Source of the DNA: Pseudonocardia sp. CNS-004
GTDB taxonomy: Bacteria > Actinomycetota > Actinomycetes > Mycobacteriales > Pseudonocardiaceae
Reading direction: 5' to 3'
Length of the DNA: 62,619 bases
Assembly: GCA_001942185.1 (NCBI GenBank)
Contig: MKJV01000104.1
Location: 1 to 62,619, forward strand
Under the pieces are notes generated by a model. The model made no database searches, was not told the DNA's origin, and was given only the letters and a program-made list of their open reading frames with translations. Below, one piece after another: positions 51,080 through 61,342 of this stretch (positions are counted from its first letter, which is position 1; each line of letters begins with the position of its first letter). A program made the position numbers and the translations under genes.

Positions 51080-52396
51080 ATGAGCCCGGGGTACGTGCGC
51101 CTGCTCGACGAGTACCCGACCGGCGGACGGCGGCTGCGGATACTCGCGATGGCCGTGCTGGCCAGCCTGATCTGCTCCTACGAGGCCCAGATCGCGCCCG
51201 TGGTCCCGCTGTTGCTCGAGGACCTGGACATGACGCTCGCGACGTACGGGGCGATCTCGGCGGTCGCGGCGCTCGCCGGGGCGGTGGCCGGGATCGTCGG
51301 CGGGCGGCTCACCGACAAGGTCGGGCGGGTCCGCCTGCTGATCCCGCTCATGATGCTCACCGCTCTGTGCTGCTTCGCGATGGCGCTGGTCAGCTCGCCC
51401 GGCCAGCTGCTCGCCGCCCGGGTTGTCCTGTCCTTCATCGACGGGGTCGCGATCGCCAGCACGGCCCCGCTCGTGCGGGACTTCTCCCCGCGGATGGGTC
51501 GTGCCCAGGCGTTCGGCTTCTGGACCTGGGGCCCGGTCGGGGCGAACTTCCTCGCCGCCGCGATCGCCGGGCTCACGCTGCCGCTGTTCGACGACGCCTG
51601 GCAGTCCCAGTTCGTCATCATGGGGTGCGTCTCGCTCGTCCTGTCGATCGTGATCGCGGCCAACATCGCCGAGCTGTCGCCGCGGCTCCGAGCCAAGATC
51701 GTGCAGACCGAGCGCACGGCGCTCACCGTCGTCGACTCCGAGCGCCCCGCGCTCGCCCGCACCCTCCTCGTCCACCGCACGATGTGGGCCCACGTCATCG
51801 GCATCGCGTTCTGGCTCGTGCTGTACCTGACGCTCACCCTCTACGGGCAGACGATGCTGGTGCAGACGTTCGGCATGAGCACCGCCCAGGCGTCGGCGGT
51901 CATGACGGTGTTCTGGATCCTCGACCTCGCGGCCCTCGTGCTGGCCGGGCGGCTGTCGGACCGCCTGCAGCTGCGCCGCCCGTTCGCGCTCGGCGGCACG
52001 CTGGTGGGGCTCGCGGTCCTGGTGTTCTTCGTGTCGCTGCTGGGGCGCGCGTCGGTCTCGCTGCCGGTGCTGATGATCACCGGAATGGTGCTCGGCGGCG
52101 TGCTGGGCGCCGCCTACGCGCCGTGGATGGCGAACTTCTCCGAGGACGCGGAGGACATCGACCCGCGCCTACAGGGCACGGCATGGGGCCTGTTCTCGTT
52201 CCTGGTCAAGGCCATGGCCGTGGTCGTGCTACTCGTCGTGCCACACGTGGTGGCGGCCGCGGGCTGGCAGATCTGGATGGCCGGAACGGCCGGCTGCATG
52301 GCGCTGTTCGCCGTGGCGATCTGCTTCTTCGGCGGGCCGTGGCGGCGCGCCGCCTCGGCCGCCCCGACGGGTGTCGCTCCCGGACCGGTCAGGTGA
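51080..52396 (+). CDS. MFS transporter, 12 TM
   Basis: 438 residues, intact. Twelve hydrophobic helices are visible. The loop motif GGRLTDKVGRVR is the MFS A-motif, repeated as AGRLSDRLQLRR in the second half. The substrate is unknown. Position beside the thiolase-hydratase pair suggests a carboxylic acid. A TTGACA lies at 51001-51006, but no clear -10 is seen. Confidence 0.88.
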   Translation: MSPGYVRLLDEYPTGGRRLRILAMAVLASLICSYEAQIAPVVPLLLEDLDMTLATYGAISAVAALAGAVAGIVGGRLTDKVGRVRLLIPLMMLTALCCFAMALVSSPGQLLAARVVLSFIDGVAIASTAPLVRDFSPRMGRAQAFGFWTWGPVGANFLAAAIAGLTLPLFDDAWQSQFVIMGCVSLVLSIVIAANIAELSPRLRAKIVQTERTALTVVDSERPALARTLLVHRTMWAHVIGIAFWLVLYLTLTLYGQTMLVQTFGMSTAQASAVMTVFWILDLAALVLAGRLSDRLQLRRPFALGGTLVGLAVLVFFVSLLGRASVSLPVLMITGMVLGGVLGAAYAPWMANFSEDAEDIDPRLQGTAWGLFSFLVKAMAVVVLLVVPHVVAAAGWQIWMAGTAGCMALFAVAICFFGGPWRRAASAAPTGVAPGPVR

Positions 52397-52495
52397 CGAC
52401 ACCTCCTGGAACCCTGTTCGAGGAACGGGGAACCATGCGCGTGAGCGTCATCGCGCGGCCCTCCAGTGGCTACCTGGCTCGCTTACGGTGGAGGC

Positions 52496-53277
52496 GTGGC
52501 CTCCTCTCGACGTCTCCGCGCCCTGATCACCAACGACGACGGAATCGACTCGCCGGGCCTGTCCGCCCTCGCCGCCGGTGCCCGCGACGCGGGATTCGAC
52601 GTGGTGGTCGCCGCCCCGCACGTCGACGCGAGCGGTGTGGGCGGCTCCGTGCTCGCGGTCCGCGACGGCAGCCGCGTCCGGGTGCACCGCCGGGAGCTGC
52701 CCGAGCTGCCGGGCATCCCGGCGTTCGCCGTCGAGGGCCACCCCGCGTTCATCGTCCACTCGGCCGGGCGCGGGTGGCTCGCCCCGGAGCCCGACGTCGT
52801 GCTCTCCGGCATCAACATCGGCGCCAACCTCGGTCACTCCGTGCTGCACTCCGGCACGATCGGCGCCGCGCTCGCGGCGTCCCTGCACGGGTGGCGGGCC
52901 CTCGCGGTCTCCCTCGGCACCCCGCTGGTCGAGCCGCAGCAGCCGCGCTGGGAGTCGGCGCTGAAGATCCTTCCCGACGTGCTCGACGTGCTGCTCGCCG
53001 CTCCGGACGCCACCGTGCTCTCCCTCAACGTGCCCGACGTGCCCGTCTCCGAGCTCGGTGAGCTGCGCGAGGCGCGGCTCGCGGGGTGGGGTTCGGTCCG
53101 GGTGCGCGTCGACCACGTCAGCGAGGGCGACGGCGACCTGCTGCACACCCACGAGGCCGAGCTGGCCGGCGAGCCCGAGCCCGGCACCGACACCGCACTG
53201 CTGGCCGCCGGCACCCGACCCTGACCGAGCTGCAGACGGTCACCGACCGCCCCGGGCTGCTCAGCCGGCGTGCATGA
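52496..53277 (+). CDS. surE: SurE-type 5'/3'-nucleotidase
   Basis: ALITNDDGIDSPGL has the metal-binding NDDG, and VLSGINIGANLGHSVLHSGT the second conserved block. The enzyme dephosphorylates nucleoside monophosphates. The GTG at 52496 is chosen (VASSRRLRALITNDDG). A base loss near 53212 hides the usual end: LLAAG continues as PTLTELQTVTDRPGLLS to 53277. About 260 residues. Confidence 0.92.
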
Positions 53278-53375
53278 TCGTTCCCAGCTGACGCTTTCCG
53301 CCCGCAACGGGGCGCTCCGCCGCATCTCGGTTCGATCGCCTCGCCTTGATCAGTCCGAGACGAGACCGAGCGCCC

Positions 53376-53810
53376 TCACGAGGGCGGTCGCGCGCATGTC
53401 GGAAGGATCACCCGGCGGGCGTCAGTGCTCGTCGCGCCGGTGAGCTCGTGTTCCAGCCGGTCGGCCACCTCGACCACCAGCCGGAACGGGCGGTCGAAGC
53501 CGTCGAGCGCCGTGTCGCCGAGCGCGATGGAATGGCGGTAGACCACCACTCCGTCCACCGTGGCCGCACCGCCCGCCACGGTCTCTCCCGCGAGCTCGAG
53601 GAGCCGGGCCAGGTCGATGTCGGCCACCCTCCCGACCGGCGAGGTGATCTGCGCCCACGGGTGGTCGTCCTCGCCCGTGACCAGCCGCACCGCCACGAGC
53701 TGTGTGCGATCGCCCTTCGTCGGCAACCGGAACCACAGCTCGCCGTCGGCCTGCCGCATGATCTCGTAGCGCACCCGGACGAACGCCACGAGGTCGTCCC
53801 ATTCAGCCAC
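53376..53810 (-). CDS. small actinobacterial protein of unknown function, YbjN-like
   Basis: 144 residues, intact. EWDDLVAFVRVRYEIMRQ opens an alpha/beta protein with HPWAQITSPVGR and GVVVYRHSIALGD. The pattern is reminiscent of the CesT/YbjN chaperone-like fold, but this is a weak inference. GGAGGGAGG lies before the GTG start. Convergent with surE. Confidence 0.7.
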   Translation of the reverse strand: MAEWDDLVAFVRVRYEIMRQADGELWFRLPTKGDRTQLVAVRLVTGEDDHPWAQITSPVGRVADIDLARLLELAGETVAGGAATVDGVVVYRHSIALGDTALDGFDRPFRLVVEVADRLEHELTGATSTDARRVILPTCARPPS

Positions 53811-53842
53811 CCCGCCACCTCCCTCCGCGGACACTAGCGGGA

Positions 53843-55291
53843 TCAACTGATGAGCTGGTCGACCGGTGCCCGATCGTCGGTGAGCACCGGCGCGTCCCCG
53901 GCGAACCGGAGCGCGGCTCCGCCGTCGAGGACGGACCCCGGCTCGCCGCGCACCGCGGCCTTCTCCATCAGCCCGGCCACGTCGATCGGCAGGTCGGACG
54001 CCACGACGACAGCGTTGCCCCCGCCACCGGGGGCCAGCTGTTCCGGCCGCGCCAGCAGCACGACGTAGGGGAACTTGTGGGCCACGGTGGCCACCTCTGC
54101 GGCGAGCAGTCCCCAGGGATCCCGGTCGATCACGTTGAGCACGTAGACGCCGTCGCTGCGCAGCACGCGGTGCACGTCGTGACGAACTCGGCGGTGGCCA
54201 GGTGCCACGGCACCGTACAGGCGCCGAAGGCGTCGCCGACCACGACGTCGGCCGACGCGTCCGGCACCGCGCCGAGCAGGCTGCGGGCGTCACCGATCCG
54301 GACGTCGACGCCCGGGATCCCGGCCACTCCCAGCTCCCTGCGGCCCAGCTCGACGACGCCCTGGTCCACCTCCAACACGGTGGAGGCCGAGCCGGGACGG
54401 GTGGCGGCGAGCCAACGCGGCATCGTGAACCCACCACCGCCCACGTGCACGGCATCGACGGGGGCGCCCGCCGGGAACGTCGAGTCGATCGCGTCGGCGA
54501 AGCGCTGCGTGTAGCTGAACCGCAGGTACGTGGGGTCGGCGAGATCCACGGCGGAATGGTCGAGGTCGTCGAGCACGAGCACCCGCACGCCCGGGCCCGC
54601 CGCCGCGTCGGTGCGCACGCTCGCGCAGTAGTACACGGTGTCGACGTCGCAGCGGCCCGGCACCGCCACCAGCGCCGCCGCGAGCACCGCCCCGGCGACG
54701 GCCACACCGGTGACCGTCCTGCGCTGCGGCGCCACGGCCGTGAGCAGGGCGAGCAGGAGGCACGCCGCGGCCGTGACGAGCAGGATCATCGCCACCGGCA
54801 GCAACGCGACCAGCACGAACCCGGTGAGGAACACCCCCACGAGCGAGCCGACCGTGCCCGCGGCGGACAGGCCGCCGATCACCGCGCCGGAACCCTCGAC
54901 CTGGGCGATCCGGGCGCGCGTGACCGCGGGCGTCACCATCGCGAGCGCGGTGACCGACACCAGCGTCGACGCCGCCACCAGCACGATCGCCGCGAGCGGG
55001 CCGGCCCCGAGCGCGGGCCGAGCACCCGGACCAGCGGCCGGACCGCGAGCACCCCGAGCCCGCCCACCACCAGTGCACCCGTGGCGACCCGCGCGGCGGC
55101 AGCACGTCGGCCCAGCGACCGCCCAGCGACGCGCCCGCGGCGATCCCGGCGAGCGCCACGCCGATGACGGCCGACGTCGACTCGAGCGTCAGCCCCACGT
55201 ACGGCGCCACCAGCCGCGTCGCGAGCGTCTCGACCACGAGAATCGCCGCACCGCTCACGAGCACGACGATCCGGGCGAACAGGGCGTTCAC
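53843..55291 (-). CDS. MFS/spermidine synthase fusion protein
   Basis: About 483 residues. The first half has hydrophobic helices (RIVVLVSGAAILVVETLATR; AVIGGLSAAGTVGSLVGVFL). The second half is an aminopropyltransferase-like Rossmann domain (DAVHVGGGGFTMPRWLAATR; VLEVDQGVVELGRRELG; DVVVGDAFG). Such fused proteins are common in actinobacteria, and polyamine synthesis is not proven for them. Three base losses (about 55105, 55015 and 54180) break the frame. Confidence 0.88.
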
Positions 55292-55343
55292 CCCACCATC
55301 CTCGCGCCCGGTGCTCGGTGATCGACGGCGGGGCTTGGCGGGG

Positions 55344-56492
55344 TTACAGGCCCAGGTGCCTCGCGATCAGCATCCTCTGGACCTCGCTCGTGCCCTCGCC
55401 GATCTCGAGGATCTTGGCGTCCCGGTAGAAGCGCCCTACCGGGTACTCGTTCATGAAGCCGTAGCCGCCGAAGACCTGGGTGGCGTCCCGGGCGTTGTCC
55501 ATCGCCGCGTTCGACGCCACCAGCTTGGCGATCGCCGCCTCCTTCTTGAACGGCTCGCCGCGCAGCATCTTCGCCGCGGCCGCGTAGTACGCGAGCCGGG
55601 CGGTGTGGGCGCGGGTCTCCATGTCGGCGATCTTGAACTGGATGGCCTGGTAGCTGCCGATCGGGGAACCGAAGGCCTCGCGCTCGCGGGCGTAGCGCAC
55701 CGACTCGTCGACGCAGCCCTGTGCGAGCCCGACCGACAGCGCCGCGATCGCGACCCGCCCCTCGTCGAGGATCGACAGGAACTGCGCGTACCCGCGACCG
55801 CGCTCGCCGAGCAGGTTCTCCGCGGGCACGCGGCAGTCGTCGAAGAACAGCTCGCGGGTGTCGGACGCCGACCAGCCGACCTTCGAGTACTTCTGCGACA
55901 CCCGGCACCCGGGGGTGCCGGCGGGCACGACGATCGCGGAGATCTCCTTGCGCCCATTCTCCCCGGTGCCGGTGATGGCGGTGACCGTGACGATCGACGT
56001 GATGTCGGTACCCGCGTTGGTGATGAACGCCTTGGAACCGTTGATCACCCACTCGTCGCCGTCGAGCCGGGCGGTGGTGCGGGTGGCGCCCGCGTCGGAG
56101 CCGCCGCCGGGTTCGGTGAGCCCGAACGCGCCCAGCTTCGTGCCCGCCGCGAGCTCCGGCAGCCACCGCCGCTTCTGCTCGGCGGTGCCGAAGCGGTGCA
56201 GCGGCATGGCGCCGAGCGAGACGCCCGCTTCCAGGGTGATCGCGACCGACGAGTCGACGCGCGCGAGCTCCTCCAGCGCCAGGCAGAGCGCGAAGTAGTC
56301 GCCGCCCATGCCGCCGTGTTCCTCGTCGATCGGCAGCCCGAACAGGCCCATCGCGCCCATCCGCGCCACCAGCTCGTACGGGAACTCGCCGCGCTCGTAG
56401 AGCTCCCCGATGACGGGGGCGACCTCCTTGCGCGCGAAGTCCTCGACGGTGGCGCGCAGCGCCTCGTGCTCCTCGCTCAGCTCGAGGTCCAT
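55344..56492 (-). CDS. acyl-CoA dehydrogenase, isovaleryl-CoA type
   Basis: 382 residues, intact. FGLTEPGGGSDAGATRTTA, SYQAIQFKIADM, TQVFGGYGFMNEYPVGRFYR and EIGEGTSEVQR are acyl-CoA dehydrogenase signatures. The operon order carboxylase beta, alpha, dehydrogenase equals accD1-accA1-fadE19 of M. tuberculosis, which points to isovaleryl-CoA in leucine breakdown. The ATG overlaps the accA1 stop (ATGA). Confidence 0.93.
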   Translation of the reverse strand: MDLELSEEHEALRATVEDFARKEVAPVIGELYERGEFPYELVARMGAMGLFGLPIDEEHGGMGGDYFALCLALEELARVDSSVAITLEAGVSLGAMPLHRFGTAEQKRRWLPELAAGTKLGAFGLTEPGGGSDAGATRTTARLDGDEWVINGSKAFITNAGTDITSIVTVTAITGTGENGRKEISAIVVPAGTPGCRVSQKYSKVGWSASDTRELFFDDCRVPAENLLGERGRGYAQFLSILDEGRVAIAALSVGLAQGCVDESVRYAREREAFGSPIGSYQAIQFKIADMETRAHTARLAYYAAAAKMLRGEPFKKEAAIAKLVASNAAMDNARDATQVFGGYGFMNEYPVGRFYRDAKILEIGEGTSEVQRMLIARHLGL

Positions 56493-58488
56493 CAGTCCAC
56501 CTCCGTGTTGTTCGGGAGCGACGGTTCGACGACCAGCAGCACGGCGTCCTTCGCGACGGCGTCGCCCGCGCGGGCGCGCAGGTCGCGGACCACCCCGGCG
56601 ACGGGGGCGGTGAGCACGTGCTCCATCTTCATGGCCTCCACCACGACCAACCGGGACCCGGCCTCCACCTCCTGCCCGTCGGTGACCTCGACCGCGGTCA
56701 CCGTGCCGGGCATCGGCGAGAGCACCGGACCGCCCGCACCGGCCGCCTCCGCGGCGGCGGCGTCCAGGGGCGCCAGTTCGCGGATGCCCCAGGCCCGCCC
56801 GTCCCGGCCGAGCCACAAGGTGTCGCCGTCCAGCGCGCGGGCATAGCGGCGCGTGACCCCGCCCAACGTCACGACCAGCGCGTCCGCGTCCCGCCACGCA
56901 CTGCACGGCACCGGATCGGCATCGCCGACGGCCACCTCGGCCGCGGCGGCCCGGCCGCGGATCCGCACGGCGATCGGCTCGTGGCCCCCGACCGACATCC
57001 GCCACGTCGTCCATGCGGGCTCACCGACCCGCCAACCGCCCGGTACGTCGAACGGGTCCGCCACCGGCCCGGTCGGCTCGAGGCCGAGCAGGGCGCTCGC
57101 CGCCGCGGCGGCGAGTACGTCGACGGGCAGATCGGCCGTGGTCCAGTCGGCGAGCCTGCGCCCGACGAGCCCGGTGTCGATCCGGCCGGCCCGGACGTCC
57201 CCGTCGGCGAGCAGTGCCCGCAGGAAGCCGATGTTGGTGTCGATACCGAGCAGCACGGTGTCGCGCAGCGCGCCGTCGAGCCTGCGCAGCGCCTCGGCCC
57301 GGTCGGAGCCGTGTGCGATCACCTTGGCGAGCATCGGGTCGTAGTCACTGCCGACCACGCCGCCCGCCGCGATCCCGGAGTCGACCCGGATACCGCGCCC
57401 GACGGCTCGTGCAGCGCGAGGATGCGTCCCCCGGTGGGCAGGAAACCCGCCGCTGGGTCCTCCGCGTAGATGCGCGCTTCCACGGCGTGCCCGGCCGGCC
57501 GGATCCGCACCGGCCACGGCCGCGCCTCGCCGGCCGCGATGCGCAGCTGCGCCTCGACGAGGTCCAGGCCGTAGACCTCCTCGGTGACCGGGTGCTCCAC
57601 CTGCAGCCGGGTGTTCATCTCCATGAAGTAGAAGCGGTCGGGGTCCTCGGAGCCGACGATGAACTCCACCGTGCCCGCGCCGGTGTAGCCCACCGCGCGC
57701 GCCGCCTCGACCGCCGCGGCCCCCATGGCCTCCCGCTGCTCGGCGGACAACAGCGCCGACGGCGCCTCCTCCACGATCTTCTGGTGCCGCCGCTGCAGGC
57801 TGCACTCGCGCTCGCCGAGGTGCACGGCGTCGCCGTGGGCATCGGCGAGGACCTGGATCTCGATGTGCCGGGGCGTCGCGACCAGCCGCTCGACGAGCAG
57901 GGTGTCGTCACCGAACGAGCCGCGCGCTTCTCGTCGCGCCGACACGATCGCGGCGCGCAGCTCGTCGGCCCGGTCCACCTCGCGCATTCCCTTGCCGCCA
58001 CCGCCCGCACTCGGCTTGAGCAGCACCGGGTAGCCGATCTCCTCGACGGCGGCCGCGAGCTCGTCGTCGGTGAGGCCCGCGCCGTCGGAGCCGGGCACGA
58101 CCGGCACGCCCGCCTTCGCGACCGTCGCCTTCGCCGCGATCTTGTCGCCCATTGCCTCGATCGCCGAGGCGGGCGGCCCGACGAACACGACCCCGGCGTC
58201 CGCACAGGCGGCCGCGAACCCGGTGTTCTCGGACAGGAACCCGTAACCCGGGTGGATCGCCTGCGCCCCGGTCGCGGCAGCAGCCTCCAGCACGGCGGGG
58301 ATGGACAGGTAACTCTGCGCCGCCGGAGCGGGCCCGATCCGGACGGCGACATCAGCCATCCCGACGTGCGGCGCGGAGGCATCGGCATCGGAGAAGACGG
58401 CGACGGAGCGGATCCCCAGCAGCCGCAGGGTGCGCAGCACCCGAACGGCGATCTCGCCCCGGTTCGCGACGAGCACGGTGTCGAACAC
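56492..58488 (-). CDS. accA1: methylcrotonyl-CoA carboxylase alpha (biotin carboxylase + BCCP)
   Basis: About 665 residues. Biotin carboxylase: VLVANRGEIAVRVLR, KPSAGGGGKGMREV, FMEMNTRLQVEHPVTE. Then a linker and the biotinyl domain with VVEAMKMEHVL near the C-terminus. It loads CO2 on biotin for the beta subunit. One base is lost near 57402, between the carboxylase and the rest. Assignment to methylcrotonyl-CoA rests on operon order with the beta subunit and the dehydrogenase. Confidence 0.92.
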
Positions 58489-58566
58489 GAGCCTCCTCCT
58501 CCGTCGGCCGGCGACGTCGGCCAGGTACCGACGAACGTGCCGTTCGTCGGGTGGAACCGGGTTCCC

Positions 58567-60111
58567 CTACATGCGGAAGACCCCGAAGCCCGGCGCTTCC
58601 AGTGGCGCGTTCGCCGCCGCCGACAGCGCCAGGCCGAGGACCGTCCTGGTGTCCTTCGGGTCGATCACGCCGTCGTCCCAGAGCCTCGCCGTGGAGTAGT
58701 ACGGGTTGCCCTGCGTCTCGTACTGCGCGCGGACCGCGTCGGCGTCCACCCCGGAGCCGACGGTCGCGAGCACCGTGGCCGCCTGCTCCCCGCCCATCAC
58801 GGAGATCCGCGCGTTCGGCCACATGAACAGGAACCGGGGCGAGTACGCCCGCCCGCACATCGAGTAGTTCCCGGCCCCGAAGGACCCGCCGATGATCACG
58901 GTGAACTTCGGACCCGCGTCGTGGCCACGGCGGTGACCATCTTCGCGCCGTGCTTGGCGATCCCGCCCGCCTCGTACTCGCGCCCGACCATGAACCCGGA
59001 GATGTTCTGCAGGAACACCAGCGGCACGCCCCGCTGGTCGCACAGCTCGATGAAGTGCGCACCCTTCTGCGCCGACTCGGAGAAGAGGATCCCGTTGTTC
59101 GCGACGATCCCGACCGGGTGGCCGTGGATGCGCGCGAACCCGGTGACGAGCGTGGTGCCGTACTCGGCCTTGAACTCGTGCAACCGCGAGCCGTCGACGA
59201 TCCGGGCGATCACCTCGCGCACGTCGTACGGGGTGCGCGAGTCGGTGGGCACGACGTCGTACAGCTCGTCCGGATCGGCCAGCGGCGCCTCGGTGGGCAC
59301 CACCTCCCACGGCCGCGGCACCCGCGGCCCGAGCGTGCCGACGATCGAACGCACGATCCGCAGTGCGTGCGCGTCGTCCTCGGCGAGGTGGTCGGTGACC
59401 CCGGAGACGCGGGCGTGCAGGTCGCCACCACCCAGCTCCTCGGCGGTGACGACCTCGCCGGTGGCGGCCTTCACCAACGGCGGGCCGCCGAGGAAGATCG
59501 TGCCCTGGTTCCGGACGATCACGGCCTCGTCGCTCATCGCCGGCACGTACGCGCCGCCCGCCGTGCACGAGCCGAGCACGGCCGCGATCTGCGGGATGCC
59601 GCGGGCGGACATCTGCGCCTGGTTGTAGAAGATCCGGCCGAAGTGCTCGCGGTCGGGGACACGGAGTCCTGCTCGGGGAGGTAGGCGCCGCCGGAGTCCA
59701 CCAGGTAGACGCAGGGCAGCCGGTTGTGGAGGGCGACCTCCTGCGCGCGCAGGTGCTTCTTGACCGTCATCGGGTAGTAGGTGCCGCCCTTGACGGTGGC
59801 GTCGTTCGCGACCACCACGACCTCGCGCCCGGCCACCCGCCCGACCCCGGTGATCACGCCGCGCCGGGAGCCTCGTCGCCGTACATGCCGTTCGCGGCGA
59901 GGGGCGACAGTTCGAGGAACGGGCTCGACGGGTCCACGAGTGCATCGACGCGATCCCGGGGGAGCAGCTTGCCGCGCTCGACGTGACGCGTCCGCGCGCG
60001 CTCCGGGCCACCGGGCGCCGCCCGCGCGAGGCGCGCCTTCAGGTCGGCGACGAGCTCGAGATGAGCAGCAGCGCTGCCGGACCTGGCAGTGCCGGACGTG
60101 ACGGCGGACAT
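58567..60111 (-). CDS. accD1: methylcrotonyl-CoA carboxylase beta (carboxyltransferase)
   Basis: About 515 residues. VVANDATVKGGTYYPMTVKK, GSCTAGGAYVPAMSDE and the C-terminal GGSFGAGNYSMCGRAYSPRF with ISVMGGEQAATVLA are typical of the MCC beta subunit rather than propionyl-CoA carboxylase. Three base losses occur, near 59865, 59665 and 58920. It is the first gene of the leucine operon, and an inverted TTAAC site lies upstream. Confidence 0.92.
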
Positions 60112-60142
60112 CGGGCCTCCTCCGGTCGGAGCCGTGGGCGAT

Positions 60143-60158
60143 GTTAACGGTCATTAAC
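60143..60158. promoter_or_regulatory. possible operator upstream of accD1
   Basis: GTTAACGGTCATTAAC: GTTAA and TTAAC arms around six bases, AT-rich against a very GC-rich background, 32 bases before the accD1 start in the divergent gap. A TetR-type repressor site is the likeliest reading, but no regulator gene is adjacent. Confidence 0.45.
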
Positions 60159-60195
60159 CATGATCGCCAGCACGCGTTCCCCGATGAGGCGATAG

Positions 60196-60232
60196 CCTCC
60201 GGTCGGTTGATCATCGACCCACCGACCGGAGG
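60196..60232 (+). promoter_or_regulatory. hairpin hiding the ribosome binding site of the next gene
   Basis: CCTCCGGTCGGT (60196-60207) and ACCGACCGGAGG (60221-60232) form a perfect 12-base stem with a 13-base loop. The 3' arm ends in GGAGG (60228-60232), the only good ribosome site for the GTG at 60242. If folded in the mRNA it would block translation. Confidence 0.65.
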
Positions 60233-60241
60233 ATCCCGCCC

Positions 60242-60754
60242 GTGACCCCGTCGACCGGATCCGCTCCCGAGCGCCCGAGCACCTCGTCCCGCTGGGCCCA
60301 GCCCACCACTCGTCGAACGGACGAGAACCTCAAGCACGTCCACCGCAAGATCGACCGGAACCTGAAGTCCGGCAGCCCCTATGTGGACAACTCCCCGCTG
60401 GTCGACCCGCAGTCGCGGCTGCCCCGGCTCCCCGGAGCGCCCAGCCTGATGTCCCGCCTGGGCACGCTCACCGCGCAGGCCCCCGCGACCGCCCCGACGA
60501 GCCCACCCGAGGACGACGACGACTTCCTCGCCAGGGCGAACGCGGAGCGCCTCGCGAAGCAGTGGGAGGACGTCACCGCCCGGCTGCTGCGCGACTTCGC
60601 GCCGGGCGGCGGCGCCGACGCGGAGATGGTGCAACGCCACATCGCCGAGCAGCGCCGGCAGCTCGACTCGGCGACGGTGCGCGACTACCTCCCGGTGCTC
60701 GTCGACAAGGCGGTCCGCCGCCTGCTCGACCCGGAGACGGCCGACCGCAACTGA
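60242..60754 (+). CDS. hypothetical protein with three-helix-bundle-like C-terminus
   Basis: 170 residues, intact. The first 100 are polar and probably flexible (RTDENLKHVHRKIDRNLKSG). The C-terminal part (WEDVTARLLRDFAP; MVQRHIAEQRRQLDSATVRD; YLPVLVDKAVRRLLD) resembles the three-helix bundle found before some low-molecular-weight phosphatases. No catalytic domain follows. GTG start behind a stem-loop that includes its GGAGG. Function unknown. Confidence 0.75.
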   Translation: MTPSTGSAPERPSTSSRWAQPTTRRTDENLKHVHRKIDRNLKSGSPYVDNSPLVDPQSRLPRLPGAPSLMSRLGTLTAQAPATAPTSPPEDDDDFLARANAERLAKQWEDVTARLLRDFAPGGGADAEMVQRHIAEQRRQLDSATVRDYLPVLVDKAVRRLLDPETADRN

Positions 60755-60762
60755 CCACTACC

Positions 60763-60804
60763 CGTGAGTGGATACGAGTGCTCGAGCACTCGTTCCCACT
60801 CACG
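60763..60804. terminator. nested 42-base palindrome, bidirectional terminator
   Basis: A perfect 20-base palindrome ACGAGTGCTCGAGCACTCGT (60774-60793) is flanked by CGTGAGTGG and CCACTCACG, with only two mismatched positions between. It lies exactly between the convergent genes ending at 60754 and 60807. Confidence 0.8.
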
Positions 60805-60806
60805 AG

Positions 60807-61238
60807 TCAGGACGCGTTCTCCGCGGGCGCGACGACGGCGAGCCGGGCGCTCATCTCCTCGAGGAACTTGCCGGTGGCGGTGCCGATGATGCCCAGGCAC
60901 CGCAGGAGGTGCGCGTGGACGTCGGCGGGCTCGCCCACGAGCAGCTCGACCGACGCGCTCACGTTGTCCTGCGCCGGGTTGAGGTACACCTTCGCCACCT
61001 TGGTGGCCCGCGACGCCGCCGATGCCGCGAGTGCCGCCTCCTCGACCTCCGCCTCGTTCGAGAGCGGGAAGAAGTTCGGGAACAGCAGGTGGAAGTAGTG
61101 CTCGTCCGGCGTCTCCATGATGAAGTGGTGCCGGCCCTCGTACCGGAAGTGGATGTCGCCCTCGTCGTCCACCTTCGGTCGAAAGCCCTGCTCAGCGAGG
61201 AACTCGACGTGCAGATCGCGAATCTCGGTCCAGCCCAC
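60807..61238 (-). CDS. YbjN-domain protein
   Basis: 143 residues, intact. The alpha/beta pattern (WTEIRDLHVEFLAEQGFRPK; GDIHFRYEGRHHFIMETPD; FHLLFPNFFPLSNE) is that of YbjN proteins, which share the fold of type III secretion chaperones but have no known enzyme activity. GTG start at 61238. Divergent from the response regulator gene. Confidence 0.8.
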   Translation of the reverse strand: MGWTEIRDLHVEFLAEQGFRPKVDDEGDIHFRYEGRHHFIMETPDEHYFHLLFPNFFPLSNEAEVEEAALAASAASRATKVAKVYLNPAQDNVSASVELLVGEPADVHAHLLRCLGIIGTATGKFLEEMSARLAVVAPAENAS

Positions 61239-61342
61239 GTTAACCCCTCGTTCACCCGATCGGTCTAATCACGGATGATCATATGGCCGGGCGGCCCGTA
61301 GTGGCCACGAGGAGCTCACCCCTGGGCCGATACCGTCGGGGC

